A stretch of DNA of 64,000 nucleotides from Nitrospirota bacterium (GCA_021801345.1 JAJYYA010000027.1:21521-85520); one strand, 5' to 3'; shown: positions 17,885 to 27,266, numbered from the stretch's first letter. A program made the numbers and translations. Notes: generated from the sequence alone by a model not told the origin.

Positions 17885-18852
17885 AGCGGTTCGGGTCCCA
17901 GAGAACGGATCAGACCCACAAGTGCGGCAGCCGAGACCGACGAGATCCCGCCCGCCTCCATCCCGAAGAGCGGAGGCGAACCTCCACCGCTCTCTTCGTA
18001 GGTCACCAGACGAAGCTTTTGGGTTTTTGTGATCCTCTCCAGGTGACGGACAAGATCCGAGCGGTACCCGACCCGATCCACAAGGCCCAGCGAACGTGCC
18101 AGAGAGGCAGGATAGACGCGGCCGTCGGCAAGAGGACCCAGCCTTTCGGGAGTCATTTTTCGTCCCCTCTCGACAACCCGAAGAAAGTTCCCGTAAAAAT
18201 CCTTCACCAGTCCTTCAAAGATCGCCCTGTCCTCAGGCGTCATCTTTCGAAGGGGGGACCCCATCTCCTTTTCCGGCCCCGACGCAACCGTTCTGTCGGT
18301 AATTCCGACCTTCTTCATAAGACCTTCGACCCCGATATTGGCGATCAAGACACCGATACTTCCCACCACGCTCGTCGGGTGCGCCCAGACCTCATCGGCC
18401 GCCATTGCCGCGTAGTAGGCCCCTGAGGCTCCAAGATCCCCGAAGAACGCCACAACCGGGATCCGTGTTCTCTCCCGGAAGAGCATGATTCTGTGGTAGA
18501 GCCTGTCAGAGGCGGTCACCGTTCCTCCAGGGCTGTCGATCTCCAGAACGACGCCACGTACATGGGGGTCGCGCGACGCCTTATCGAGCTCCCGCTCAAG
18601 CTGGCGAACCTGATTGACCCTTCCTCCGAGAAAAGGAGTGCCCTTCTTGTTCGCCTGGTCTCCGATGAATCCTCTGACGGGCAGAAAGACCACCTTCTCT
18701 ACAGCGCCTCCTGCCGGGCGAAGGTCCTTCTCAACGAGCCCCCGGTCCTCGGGGAAGAGGTTGACCGTCACGCATCCGCCCAAAAAAAGCAGACCCAAGG
18801 CAACAAAAATCGCCCTGCCAGATCTGGTGGTGATTGTTTTTGAGAGGTCCAT
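17848..18852 (-). CDS. sppA: Signal peptide peptidase SppA (S49 family)
   Basis: 334 residues, the short single-domain form. Digests cleaved signal peptides in the membrane. The N-terminal segment ends in FLGGC, so it may be a lipoprotein rather than a transmembrane-anchored enzyme. The S49 core shows EIDSPGGTVTAS, the nucleophile region GDLGASGAYYAAMAADE and VVGSIGVL; a lysine in GPEKEMGSP is the likely general base. Convergent with the small exported-protein gene. Confidence 0.9.
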   Translation of the reverse strand: MDLSKTITTRSGRAIFVALGLLFLGGCVTVNLFPEDRGLVEKDLRPAGGAVEKVVFLPVRGFIGDQANKKGTPFLGGRVNQVRQLERELDKASRDPHVRGVVLEIDSPGGTVTASDRLYHRIMLFRERTRIPVVAFFGDLGASGAYYAAMAADEVWAHPTSVVGSIGVLIANIGVEGLMKKVGITDRTVASGPEKEMGSPLRKMTPEDRAIFEGLVKDFYGNFLRVVERGRKMTPERLGPLADGRVYPASLARSLGLVDRVGYRSDLVRHLERITKTQKLRLVTYEESGGGSPPLFGMEAGGISSVSAAALVGLIRSLGPEPLYFWAPGGLTIK

Positions 18853-18872
18853 CTGGTCTCCTCGGCTTTGTT

Positions 18873-19364
18873 TTAGCGATAGTTGTTGAACTGAAGATCG
18901 ATCCCGAAGTCGGTGGCTTTAAGACGGGCGATCACGCCTTGAAGATCATCGCGGGACTTCCCGGTTACGCGAATGCTGTCCCCCTGGATCTGGGCCTGCA
19001 CCTTGAGCTTTGTTCCCTTAATCTCCTTGACGACCTCTTTGGCGACCTCCGCGGACAGCCCCTGCTTAAGCGCGATCCGTTGTCGAACCGTCCCGCCCAG
19101 CGCCTCTTCGACTTTTTTCTTGTCGAGATTTTTGAGCGGAATTCCCCGGCGCACCAGCTTGGACTCGAGAACATCGATGACGGCCACGAGCTTGTGGGAG
19201 TCTTTCGCCGAAAGGACCAGTTCCTCCTTCTCCCATTCTATTTTGGCCCCGCTGTCCTTGAGGTCAAAGCGGGTTCCGATCTCTTTGATGGCTTGCTCGA
19301 CAGCATTTTTTGCCTCCTGCAAGTCGACCTTCGACACCACATCAAATGAGGCTTCAGACGCCAT
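18873..19364 (-). CDS. yajQ: YajQ family nucleotide-binding protein
   Basis: 163 residues, full family length. Begins ASFDVVSKVDLQEAKNAV and ends in GIDLQFNNYR, both typical of YajQ. Some family members bind cyclic di-GMP and alter transcription; others bind nucleic acid, so the precise role here is open. Lies between sppA and the ABC exporter genes on the same strand. Confidence 0.93.
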   Translation of the reverse strand: MASEASFDVVSKVDLQEAKNAVEQAIKEIGTRFDLKDSGAKIEWEKEELVLSAKDSHKLVAVIDVLESKLVRRGIPLKNLDKKKVEEALGGTVRQRIALKQGLSAEVAKEVVKEIKGTKLKVQAQIQGDSIRVTGKSRDDLQGVIARLKATDFGIDLQFNNYR

Positions 19365-19388
19365 CCTTCTCCTCCTTTTAGTTTTAAA

Positions 19389-20225
19389 CTAGTCCGTTTT
19401 ATTGAAGAGGACGACGGAGAGTGTCGCCATCGTTCCCATGAAGAGTCCGAGGCTGACGAGATCGGTCAGCATCGAATGAAAGTGAACGCCTGTCAATGCC
19501 CGGCGCAAAAGGTCGACTCCATAGGTCAAAGGATCGACCCGGGAGGCCACGGCAAGCCACGGGGGAAGTCTGTCGAGAGGATAGAGCGCCCCCGAGAGAA
19601 AAAAGAGGGGGAGAATCACAAAGTTCATCAACACCATAAAGCCCTGGCTGGAGGTCATCCTGACACCGAGAAGAATGCCGACCGACGTCTGAGTCAGCCC
19701 GATGAGGATCATGACAAGAAAGGCCATGAGGATCCGACCCGGGGACGGGTGCAGGTGAAAGAGAGGGAAAAGGAGCAGGATGAGGCCCCCCTGAACGACA
19801 GAGTTCGTCGCCCCTCCGAGAATTTTTCCCGTAACGACCGCCGTCCGGGACAAGGGGGCCACCAGCACCTCCTTCAAGAACCCCACCTCCCGGTCCCAGA
19901 CAATGGCCACGCCGGCAAAAGAGGCGGTAAAAAGGACGCTCATGGCAACGATCCCCGGAAAGAGAAATCCCTGATACCCGAGAGTTCCCCCGGATCCCGT
20001 CACTCCCATCGCCCCCATCCGGGGCGAAAGGCCTCCCCCCAGGATGAAGAGAAACAAAAGCGGCTGGATAAAGGAACCCACGAGTCGGATCCGGTCTCTC
20101 CACAGGCGGATGACATCTCTCTGCCAGAGCGTGTAGATCCCCATCAGATCCCTCGTCAGAGGAGGCGCGAGGGGTCGGCTCCTGCCCACGAGAACCGACC
20201 AGGAAACATTCTTTTCATCTGTCAT
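19389..20225 (-). CDS. ABC-2 type exporter permease
   Basis: 278 residues with about six transmembrane segments of the ABC2_membrane fold. The family landmark DREVGFLKEVLVAPLSRTAVVTG (only its core EVLVAPLSR cited as the motif) precedes the central helices. It overlaps the ATPase gene by four bases (ATGA), so the two form one DrrAB-type exporter. Substrate unknown; this type often exports lipids, drugs or Na+. Confidence 0.88.
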   Translation of the reverse strand: MTDEKNVSWSVLVGRSRPLAPPLTRDLMGIYTLWQRDVIRLWRDRIRLVGSFIQPLLFLFILGGGLSPRMGAMGVTGSGGTLGYQGFLFPGIVAMSVLFTASFAGVAIVWDREVGFLKEVLVAPLSRTAVVTGKILGGATNSVVQGGLILLLFPLFHLHPSPGRILMAFLVMILIGLTQTSVGILLGVRMTSSQGFMVLMNFVILPLFFLSGALYPLDRLPPWLAVASRVDPLTYGVDLLRRALTGVHFHSMLTDLVSLGLFMGTMATLSVVLFNKTD

Positions 20226-21196
20226 AAATGTTCCCCCTTCTCCGCCGTCTGTCCCTTAAGCTCGCTTCCGGTATAATGAATGAACACATCATCGAGATTG
20301 GGACGACGCACAGAAGCCTCGCGAATCGGGAAGGGAAGCGCCCTGAGAAGATCCCACGGGGAAAGGGATTCCCCGGAAGGCATCGGAAACGATAGGGACT
20401 GCTCCTCTTTCTTGATCCTTCCGGAAAGCTTCGGGTAGGTCCCGAGAAGATACTTCATCACATCTTCGGGCTGCCCGGCTTCAAGGGTGAGCCTTTCGGA
20501 GGAGAGATCCTTTTTCAGCCGATCCGGAGTTCCCTCCGCGACGATTTTCCCGGCATTGATGATCGCGACCCTGTCCGAGCTGTCGGCCTCCTCGAGATAG
20601 TGCGTCGTCAGGAAGACGGTCATTCCTACCTCTTTCCTGACGCGATGGATGTGCTCCCACACCGAACGGCGGGAATGGGGATCAAGCCCCAGTGTCGGCT
20701 CGTCAAGGATCAGAAGTCGAGGCGCATGAAGGAGTCCCCGAGCAATCTCCAGACGTCTTTTCATCCCTCCGGAAAAGGTCCGCACCAGGTCGTCCCGACG
20801 ATCACCAAGCCCCATCACCTCCAGAAGAAATTTTCCCCGTATTCGTCTCGACACAGCGTCAATTCCATAGAGCCTTCCGTGGAACTCGAGATTTTCCCAA
20901 GCGGTCAGGCGATCGTCGAGGCTGGGATCCTGAAAAATAATTCCGATTCTCTGGCGGACCTCATGCGGCGATGTGACGACATCAAGCGAATCAATTTTGA
21001 TCGTTCCTTTTGTCGGCCTCAAAAGGGCCACCATCATCTGGATGGTTGTCGTCTTTCCAGCCCCGTTCGGTCCAAGAAAGGAAAAAAACTCCCCCTCTCC
21101 TACCGAAAAGGAGATGTCGTCGACGGCCGTCCGCGATCCTTTCCGGCCTTTATAGATTTTCGAAAGATGCTGAGCCTCAATCATCATTTTCCCCAA
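20222..21196 (-). CDS. ABC exporter ATP-binding protein (DrrA-like)
   Basis: 324 residues. Walker A GPNGAGKTTT, signature TFSGGMKRRLEIARG, Walker B LLILDEPTLGLDP and the switch TTHYLEEADSSDRV are all present. A C-terminal extension of about 90 residues after the NBD is typical of DrrA-like ATPases. Pairs with the adjacent ABC-2 permease. Start MGKMMIEA; the second or fourth codon could also serve. Confidence 0.93.
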   Translation of the reverse strand: MGKMMIEAQHLSKIYKGRKGSRTAVDDISFSVGEGEFFSFLGPNGAGKTTTIQMMVALLRPTKGTIKIDSLDVVTSPHEVRQRIGIIFQDPSLDDRLTAWENLEFHGRLYGIDAVSRRIRGKFLLEVMGLGDRRDDLVRTFSGGMKRRLEIARGLLHAPRLLILDEPTLGLDPHSRRSVWEHIHRVRKEVGMTVFLTTHYLEEADSSDRVAIINAGKIVAEGTPDRLKKDLSSERLTLEAGQPEDVMKYLLGTYPKLSGRIKKEEQSLSFPMPSGESLSPWDLLRALPFPIREASVRRPNLDDVFIHYTGSELKGQTAEKGEHL

Positions 21197-21282
21197 GATT
21201 GGTCATGAAACGTTTTCTCTTCTATTCTACCCGGAACGCTCTCACGGTTCGAGAGATCTTTTTGTTCCAACACTTTCTGGGC

Positions 21283-21311
21283 AAAAAAAAACGGCAGGAT
21301 TTCTCCTGCCG
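21283..21311 (-). terminator. Rho-independent terminator of the bc-complex operon
   Basis: On the minus strand CGGCAGGA pairs with TCCTGCCG across a short loop and is followed by nine T residues. It lies 24 bp after the tetrahaem cytochrome stop codon and separates this operon from the ABC exporter genes. Confidence 0.88.
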
Positions 21312-21334
21312 TCTTTCTAGAGACCGGGGGTTGA

Positions 21335-22294
21335 TCAATTGGTCTGGGCGACCTTCTCTTCCCCGGGAATGAAGACTCCCTTGTAGTTCGTGATCGGAAT
21401 CGGAATCGGACGTCCATTGTCCCGGTCGATCGGAAGGAACTTTTGGGGAATGGTGATCACCGACGGATCATCTAGACCGAGAACCCAAGTGGTCAGAGCT
21501 GTCGTCTGAAGGTCCGTCAGATGAAAGTTCGGCATGATCGTCGGCGGAACCTTGAATGCGGGGATCCCCGGGGAAATCTTTCGGGGATTCTTGAAATGCT
21601 CCCACTCCCACTCGCGCATCGAATGCAGACCACCGACATGGTTAAAGTCGTGAACATTATAGAACCCAAGCTCCGTCCGGCTGCCGAACCCCGAAAGATC
21701 GGGGGCCAAGACTCCGTGAAGATTGAACTGGGTCATCGTATGGCAAGATCCACAGCCTTTCTGAACAATCGTCTTTTTTGCGAGGTTCAGGAACGGGGTC
21801 ATTGGCGGATTGATCCCCGGCTTGAAAAGATCGGTGTGGCACTTGAGGCAGGAGGCCTCGGAGAATGCCCCCCGTTTGGGCTGATAGTTGAGCGATGTAT
21901 TGAAGCCGTGCGCCTGAGAAACCGTCGTTGAGACCCCCTGACCATCATGGCAGATGGTGCAGCCGAACTTCTCGAAGGGATGCTTACCGATATATCCGGA
22001 AAGATCCGGGTGCGTCGTAAAGGGTTCCGGCGCCGTCTTGAATGCGGGAATGGCAATCCCCATATGGCAGGTCATGCAGCGGTCCGGCTTGTTCATGATC
22101 GGATTCCAGATCTGCACCACAGTCAGCGTGGAGTTGGCCAGTTCCGGCTTGTGTGTGATTTTGGCCAGAAGCTGGTAATAGGCGCGCTGGTATGTCATCC
22201 ATTCCGGGTGGGTATCCTTATAGAGCTCATAAAAGAAAACCGCCCCGAGAAGGATCGTCGAGAGGAAGAAAAGACCGTAAACACGCATTTTCAT
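21335..22294 (-). CDS. Membrane-anchored tetrahaem cytochrome c of the bc complex
   Basis: 319 residues. An N-terminal transmembrane helix (VYGLFFLSTILLGAVFFY) is followed by four CXXCH haem sites: CMTCH, CTICH, CLKCH and CGSCH. The position as last gene after the cytochrome b genes suggests it replaces cytochrome c1/f as electron acceptor from the Rieske protein. The ATG overlaps the small membrane gene (ATGA). Multihaem c subunits are common in bc complexes of deep-branching phyla and use menaquinol in many cases. Confidence 0.9.
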   Translation of the reverse strand: MKMRVYGLFFLSTILLGAVFFYELYKDTHPEWMTYQRAYYQLLAKITHKPELANSTLTVVQIWNPIMNKPDRCMTCHMGIAIPAFKTAPEPFTTHPDLSGYIGKHPFEKFGCTICHDGQGVSTTVSQAHGFNTSLNYQPKRGAFSEASCLKCHTDLFKPGINPPMTPFLNLAKKTIVQKGCGSCHTMTQFNLHGVLAPDLSGFGSRTELGFYNVHDFNHVGGLHSMREWEWEHFKNPRKISPGIPAFKVPPTIMPNFHLTDLQTTALTTWVLGLDDPSVITIPQKFLPIDRDNGRPIPIPITNYKGVFIPGEEKVAQTN

Positions 22295-22506
22295 TCTTTA
22301 CGTCCCCTTTCCGTGGTCTGGGCCGATTTGCGGAGAGGATGGCCTTCGGGATAGAAGGAGCCTTCCTGCCACTTCTGGAACCAGATAACAAGATAGTAAA
22401 AAATGGCAGTTCCCACAAAAAGGGTCAGGGAGATGCCGATCCGGTAGGGATACCCGAAATATTCCTCAACCCAGGGGGCATTGAGCAACTGATGAAACTG
22501 ATCCAT
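22291..22506 (-). CDS. Small membrane subunit of the bc complex
   Basis: 71 residues with one transmembrane helix (RIGISLTLFVGTAIFYYLVIW) and a basic C-terminal tail. It lies between the cytochrome b C-part and the tetrahaem cytochrome c, overlapping the latter by four bases. Role as an accessory or assembly subunit is inferred from position only. Confidence 0.75.
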   Translation of the reverse strand: MDQFHQLLNAPWVEEYFGYPYRIGISLTLFVGTAIFYYLVIWFQKWQEGSFYPEGHPLRKSAQTTERGRKE

Positions 22507-22606
22507 CGAACCTCCTTGCCCGACATTCGCGGACAGATTTTATCCCCGGAGGCGGGAGCGGCTCAATTTGGCCGTCCCCTCCGTTAAAGTCCACCAAACT
22601 GACAGA

Positions 22607-23437
22607 TCAGATATTGATCCAGGGCGTCACAAGCACATACTTGATGTTGAACAGAAGACGAAGAACGATCTTGAGCGCAACCCCCATCATCGACAGGAAG
22701 AAGAAGGAAAATGTCAGATAGCGCCAGAGGCCCATCGCCTTATACATGGGCTTCCAGACGATCATCGGGATGATTGTTCCCAAGGCAAAGTATCCGATAA
22801 AGATAATATCGCCAAAAAGCTTCCCGACCCCTTCGCTCACATGGAACCAGTTGACGAAGATCAAATGAAGCGGAATCAGCGTCACGAGTGCCGGATTCAT
22901 GTGCTCGAGATGATTGCTCCAAGGCCAGTACCACTGCCAGTCAAGACCGCGGAGGTAGGTTCCGATGATGATGGTAATCCACCAGATCGCAAAGCCGAAG
23001 GAGTAGTTGAAGACGGCGAACTTGCGTTCGGTGTAGGTATAGTAGCCGACTCCCTTGGGATTGACATCGAGGTAGGGGAAGAGCATGAGCCCCACGATGA
23101 TCATGCCAGGCAGAACCACACCGGCATACCAGGGGTCGAAGTACACAAGCAACTCCTGAAGTCCCAGAAAGTACCACGGCGCGCGCATGGGATTCGGCGT
23201 GGTCGAGGGATCTGCCAGAGACCGAAGAGGCGCATGTTCAAACTGGATTAGAACCATCAGGCCAACTGTCACGAGGATGGCACAGATAATTTCGATCATC
23301 AGGAGATTCGGCCAGACATAGACGGTATCTTCCGGCTCCTTCCTGACGATGGGTGCCGTCTTTTTCATTAGCTCGACGAGTCCGTAGGACTTACGCGAGT
23401 CGCGGGGGAAGATCTCCCGGGTCACCTTTTCATCCAT
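22607..23437 (-). CDS. petD: Cytochrome b C-terminal part (subunit IV-like)
   Basis: 276 residues, about seven hydrophobic segments, so longer than plant subunit IV (about 160 aa, three helices). It carries the second half of cytochrome b: PNPMRAPWYFLGLQELL corresponds to the Qo-site PEWY region but reads APWY, lacking the Glu. Quinol oxidation half of a bc complex. Encoded 86 bp after the N-part. The extra helices near the C-terminus match the longer b subunits seen in Nitrospirota and Deltaproteobacteria-type complexes. Confidence 0.88.
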   Translation of the reverse strand: MDEKVTREIFPRDSRKSYGLVELMKKTAPIVRKEPEDTVYVWPNLLMIEIICAILVTVGLMVLIQFEHAPLRSLADPSTTPNPMRAPWYFLGLQELLVYFDPWYAGVVLPGMIIVGLMLFPYLDVNPKGVGYYTYTERKFAVFNYSFGFAIWWITIIIGTYLRGLDWQWYWPWSNHLEHMNPALVTLIPLHLIFVNWFHVSEGVGKLFGDIIFIGYFALGTIIPMIVWKPMYKAMGLWRYLTFSFFFLSMMGVALKIVLRLLFNIKYVLVTPWINI

Positions 23438-23523
23438 TATTGCCCCACCTCTCCATTAACTCTCACCAAAAACCATATAAGTATGATTGTGCCTCGCAAA
23501 CCCTTAAAAAGCCCTGCAGACCT

Positions 23524-24285
23524 TTAGAGAGGACCGGAAAAACCGTCTTTCCTGATGCGCCAGAAGTGGACGGCGAGGAAGACTGTCACGACGAGCGGAA
23601 GCACGACACAGTGAAGAACGTAGAACCGGATAAGAGCATTTTGCCCCACGACCGTTCCTCCGAGAAGCATGAACATGATGTCGTTCGTCGGAAGGAAGCC
23701 CAACTGGGGTCCCCAAGGGCCATTCTGACCGATAAGGGGTGTGTAGGAGGCCATCTTTGCACCCACCGTCACCGCCCAGTAGGCCAGCTGATCCCAAGGC
23801 AGAAGATAGCCCGTCCAGGAGAGCACCAGCGTGTTGACGAGAAGGACGACGCCGACAATCCAGTTGAATTCCCTTGGCGCCTTGTACGCCCCCGTAAGAA
23901 AGACTCTCGTCATGTGAAGCCAGACAAAAAGAACCATTCCATGCGCGGCAAACCGGTGAAGGTCACGCATCAGGTTTCCCCCGAAGATCACGAACTGGAG
24001 GTCCTTGATGTTCCTGTAGGCCAGTCCGGTGTAAGGCGTATAGTAGAACATAAGCCAGATGCCGGTCACCGAGAGGACAATGAAGAGGAAGAGGGTAATT
24101 CCTCCCAGACAGAAGGTATAGCGCATTCTGAGCGCAGAGCGCCGGACCTTGACCGGATGGACATGGAGAAAGACGCTGGAAAAGATTGCATAGGCCCGGT
24201 CTAGATCGTTGTCGGGATAGCCGTGTCGAAATACAGACTTGAAGATCTGGGATTCGACAATTTCATTCTTTATTTTTTGAAGCAT
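23524..24285 (-). CDS. petB: Cytochrome b N-terminal part (b6-like)
   Basis: 253 residues with four transmembrane helices. Two bis-His haem pairs are visible: [15 protein letters not shown] (H-X13-H) and [16 protein letters not shown] (H-X14-H). The X14 spacing in the second pair is that of b6-type rather than mitochondrial-type proteins. [15 protein letters not shown] is the conserved helix C-cd1 region. The ATG at 24285 has an AAAGGGA site; the frame extends ten codons further up without one. Confidence 0.92.
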   Translation of the reverse strand: MLQKIKNEIVESQIFKSVFRHGYPDNDLDRAYAIFSSVFLHVHPVKVRRSALRMRYTFCLGGITLFLFIVLSVTGIWLMFYYTPYTGLAYRNIKDLQFVIFGGNLMRDLHRFAAHGMVLFVWLHMTRVFLTGAYKAPREFNWIVGVVLLVNTLVLSWTGYLLPWDQLAYWAVTVGAKMASYTPLIGQNGPWGPQLGFLPTNDIMFMLLGGTVVGQNALIRFYVLHCVVLPLVVTVFLAVHFWRIRKDGFSGPL

Positions 24286-24382
24286 GCTTCTAGTCCCTTT
24301 CGTTAAAAGGACCATTTCCTGAGGTCAATCCCGGGTCCGTCATGGGTCCGGCACAGGAAAAAGGGATCCTCGCATGGGCCTG

Positions 24383-24415
24383 CGGCAGACGTTGGCACAA
24401 ACGGGCCGTCTGCCG
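24383..24415 (-). other. Intercistronic stem-loop between Rieske and cytochrome b genes
   Basis: A nine-base-pair perfect stem (CGGCAGACG with CGTCTGCCG) with a 15-base loop lies in the 154-bp gap between the two genes. No T-run follows on the minus strand, so it is more likely an mRNA processing or stability element than a terminator. Confidence 0.5.
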
Positions 24416-24439
24416 TCTACTCAGTATACGTGCTCTCCG

Positions 24440-25060
24440 TCAACAAAGAAGGCGGTTGGCGGCGCAGGATGCGCCGGCCGGAGCCGAGTGCTTGATGTAA
24501 AAAGGATCGACTTCCTTGACCTTTTCCTTGACCCAGAGGCCTTGAGGTGTCTGGACGGGATCCGGGTCAAGTCGGATCACCGTATTGACGATCAGCTCTC
24601 CGTCGAGGGGATCGCGTGTAATCTGTCCTCTCCAGAGGGTCCGGGGAGCCGGTCCGCCCCGCACGTTCCCATGGGCATCGTAGATCGATCCATGGCAGGG
24701 ACAACGAAAGCGCTTCTGATCGGGGAACCAGTTCGGAGTACATCCCAGATGCCGGCAGATTGAGATCATATTGTAGATCCCGCGCATGTTGCGCACCACC
24801 CAGAAGCGTCCCTTGAGCTTCCATCGTTCGTCCACCCCAAGTCCGTAGACAGAGACATGGCCGATTTTAAAGACAGTCGGAGGTTCGTAGAGGACAGGAG
24901 GAAAGAGATATTTGTAGGCCGCAAAGGCCGTTCCCGCCATGGAGGCGCCCACGACGGACCAGCCAGCCGCCACGAGGAATTTCCTGCGTCCCTTCTCTGC
25001 CGGACTCATCCCTTCCCCGGCGTCATCGGATTGGTGTGTTTGGGCCGAAAGATTTGTCAT
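24440..25060 (-). CDS. petC: Rieske iron-sulfur protein
   Basis: 206 residues. The [2Fe-2S] cluster motifs are CRHLGC and CPCHGS, with the usual spacing and a GGPAP loop after. The N-terminus has a Tat-like [10 protein letters not shown] followed by a hydrophobic anchor, fitting membrane-tethered export of the folded cluster protein. Start overlaps the upstream oxidoreductase stop (ATGA), so these two are translationally coupled. Confidence 0.94.
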   Translation of the reverse strand: MTNLSAQTHQSDDAGEGMSPAEKGRRKFLVAAGWSVVGASMAGTAFAAYKYLFPPVLYEPPTVFKIGHVSVYGLGVDERWKLKGRFWVVRNMRGIYNMISICRHLGCTPNWFPDQKRFRCPCHGSIYDAHGNVRGGPAPRTLWRGQITRDPLDGELIVNTVIRLDPDPVQTPQGLWVKEKVKEVDPFYIKHSAPAGASCAANRLLC

Positions 25061-26904
25061 TGGAGCGTGACCTCCTGTTTGATTTCAAGGTGTTCCATTG
25101 CAATGGCCCCGGTCGGGCAACGCTTGGCGCACAGTCCGCAGCGGATGCACCGCATCCCGTCCCATATCATTGCCGTTGATTGAGAAAGCGTCTGAACGAC
25201 AGGTTCGTCGATATGCTCCGGAGTGATCTCCGTATCCGTAAAGGCCTCGACGAGTGGCTCCATCTTTCCGTGTTCAAGATCAACATCAGAAAGGGGAACC
25301 ATCTTGAGTGCGTATTCGGGGCAGACGTCCACGCATCCGCCACAGAGGACGCACTTGTGCCCCTCGAAGATGGGATTGACATGGCAGGTCAGACAGCGCG
25401 AGGCCTGGGTTCTGGCCTCCTCTTCGCTCATGGAGAGCTCCGCCAGTTCAAAATTGGTCCGACGAAAGTCCGGATGCAGAAGATCTGGATTCTTTCGTTC
25501 GATCGTGTAGTACCCCTTCTTGTTGAACTCCTCCGGCCAGATGGGAGAAGGGTTGGGCCGGTGGGCGATCGGAGTCGATATCCCCATCAGATTCTTCGAA
25601 ACGCCGGACTTCATCAGGTAGGCGTGAACCGATTGAGCCGCCTTCTGTCCTCCCGCAATGGCATCGATAAAGATCCTCGGGCCGGTCACGACGTCGCCGG
25701 CAGCAAAGACACCAGGCACCCCGGTATCCATGGAATGGATATTGGCCCGGATCACCCCATTGCGACCAACAATTCCCTCGAGGTCTTCGGGAACATAGGA
25801 TGTGTCGATGACCTGTCCGATGGCAAGAATGACAGACGATCCATGAATAACGCTGATTTTTTCCTCGTCGAAGGTCGGAGAAAAGCGTCCCTGATCATCG
25901 AAGACGGAGAGAACCTTCTTGACCTCGAGACCTTCAAACTTTCCATTGCTTCCGAGAATCCTCCGGGTCCCGAGACGGATCGCAAACTCCGCCCCTTCAT
26001 GGACGGCATCCTCGATCTCAAGATCGTCGGCGGGCATCTCGTCCCAGGTTTCGAGGGTGACCACGGTCACCTTCTCGACGCCGGGGACCCTGATTGCCGT
26101 CCTGACGACGTCCATGGCGACGTTACCCGCACCGACAACAACGGGCCGGGGACCGATGGGAAGGGGTTCGTGCCGGTGATAGACAGACTGGAGAAAGGGA
26201 AGCGCCGAATAGACCCCTTCGAGATCCTTTCCCTCGAAGGGAATGGGACGACTCCCCCATGCTCCCGAGGAAAGGATGACTGCGGCATACTCTTCGCGGA
26301 GCTGGGCAAGAGTGACATCCTTCCCAACCTTGACATTCAGGCGAGCCTCGACCCCCATACTCATGATGGCCGCAATTTCAGCCTGAAAGAGAGGGCGGGG
26401 AAGACGATACTCCGGCACGAGATAAAAGAGTCCCCCGAGACGGTCCTGTGCCTCAAAGATCGTCGCACGATAACCCAGACGCGCCAGATCGTGGGCGGCC
26501 GAGAGACCGGCCGGCCCGCCGCCGACAATCGCGACCTTCGGTCCGGTCGCCTTGCCGTAAGGCACGCCCGGAGCCGTGGAATAGCGAAGCGTCGAGGCCG
26601 GATCGGAAACGACCTCCGCCCCGAACTTTTCGGTAACAAATCTCTTGAGAGCGCGAATCGTCACCGGCTTGTCGATATTTCCCCGGGTACAGGCCGTCTC
26701 GCAAGGAGCATTGCAGACCCATCCGCACACAGAAGCAAACGGGTTCGGACCACGCGCGATCGCATAGGCGCGCTCGTAGAGTCCCTGGGCAATTGCCTGA
26801 ACATATCCGCCCGCATCCGTCCCTACGGGACAGGCCTTGCGGCACGCAACCTGATCCGAGTAGTACTGGTAATCAGGTATATGGAGCTTGTATTTTCCCT
26901 TCAT
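25057..26904 (-). CDS. GltD-like FAD/NAD(P) oxidoreductase with N- and C-terminal iron-sulfur domains
   Basis: 615 residues. Order of domains: an N-terminal cysteine-rich 4Fe-4S domain ([24 protein letters not shown]) as in glutamate synthase beta subunits; an FAD fold ([18 protein letters not shown]); an NAD(P) fold ([13 protein letters not shown]); then a C-terminal double 4Fe-4S ferredoxin ([12 protein letters not shown] and [12 protein letters not shown]). There is no glutamate synthase gene here. It is the first gene of the bc operon and is coupled to the Rieske gene, so it may join the pyridine-nucleotide pool to the quinol/bc complex, for instance in reverse electron flow. The ATG at 26904 has a GGAGGAGG site; an open frame continues upstream without similarity. 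Confidence 0.88.
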   Translation of the reverse strand: MKGKYKLHIPDYQYYSDQVACRKACPVGTDAGGYVQAIAQGLYERAYAIARGPNPFASVCGWVCNAPCETACTRGNIDKPVTIRALKRFVTEKFGAEVVSDPASTLRYSTAPGVPYGKATGPKVAIVGGGPAGLSAAHDLARLGYRATIFEAQDRLGGLFYLVPEYRLPRPLFQAEIAAIMSMGVEARLNVKVGKDVTLAQLREEYAAVILSSGAWGSRPIPFEGKDLEGVYSALPFLQSVYHRHEPLPIGPRPVVVGAGNVAMDVVRTAIRVPGVEKVTVVTLETWDEMPADDLEIEDAVHEGAEFAIRLGTRRILGSNGKFEGLEVKKVLSVFDDQGRFSPTFDEEKISVIHGSSVILAIGQVIDTSYVPEDLEGIVGRNGVIRANIHSMDTGVPGVFAAGDVVTGPRIFIDAIAGGQKAAQSVHAYLMKSGVSKNLMGISTPIAHRPNPSPIWPEEFNKKGYYTIERKNPDLLHPDFRRTNFELAELSMSEEEARTQASRCLTCHVNPIFEGHKCVLCGGCVDVCPEYALKMVPLSDVDLEHGKMEPLVEAFTDTEITPEHIDEPVVQTLSQSTAMIWDGMRCIRCGLCAKRCPTGAIAMEHLEIKQEVTLQ

Positions 26905-27018
26905 TTCGTTCCTCCTCCGCGGGTTGCAACGATCCCATACGGAAAGAGGGACACCAAGCTTGCGAGGCCCTTCCAGAGTTCGGTCAAAGCCCCCAAGGTT
27001 CCCTATCCGGCCTAACGA

Positions 27019-27033
27019 TGAGAATGATTTACA
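27019..27033. promoter_or_regulatory. Fur-box-like site in the bc operon leader
   Basis: TGAGAATGATTTACA matches the 7-1-7 Fur consensus TGATAATNATTATCA at 11 of 14 defined positions. It lies about 25 bp downstream of the -10 of the minus-strand promoter, a position where binding would block transcription. Confidence 0.4.
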
Positions 27034-27055
27034 TATTAAACTTGTAGTGGCGCAA

Positions 27056-27084
27056 TTTTTAACATATCCACACCAGCGAGTCAA
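27056..27084 (-). promoter_or_regulatory. Sigma-70-type promoter of the bc-complex operon
   Basis: On the minus strand TTGACT (27084-27079) is followed after 17 bp by TAAAAA (27061-27056). Spacing is optimal. It would give a leader of about 145 nt before the oxidoreductase gene. Confidence 0.5.
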
Positions 27085-27170
27085 GATGTCTCTTCCTGAA
27101 TTCTGAAATACAGGGCATCTCCGCCTTATCCGGTCTCTCATCTTGACGCGATGCACCCCTCTTGGCAATG

Positions 27171-27179
27171 TGCTACAAT
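27171..27179 (+). promoter_or_regulatory. Extended -10 promoter candidate for nadK
   Basis: TGCTACAAT, in the context TGTGCTACAAT, is a TGn extended -10 about 88 bp before the nadK ATG. A TTGACG lies 25 bp upstream, too far for a normal -35. Confidence 0.4.
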
Positions 27180-27266
27180 CTCCCCCGGACAAACAGGTTT
27201 TCGCGCAGGATCTCTTTATGCAGGGCCGGTGCCTGGTCTTTCGGGAAAGCCGCCCATGGACGGACA

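Larger units (their letters stand above)
26905..27266. other. Divergent regulatory region between the bc operon and nadK
   Basis: This 362-bp gap holds no gene. It contains a sigma-70-like promoter for the bc operon, a Fur-box-like site in its leader and an extended -10 candidate for nadK, and is more AT-rich than its surroundings. Confidence 0.6.

Noticed and set aside
25057..26904. Glutamate synthase small subunit (gltD)
   Set aside because: No large subunit is present, the C-terminal ferredoxin domain is extra, and the gene is coupled to the Rieske gene.
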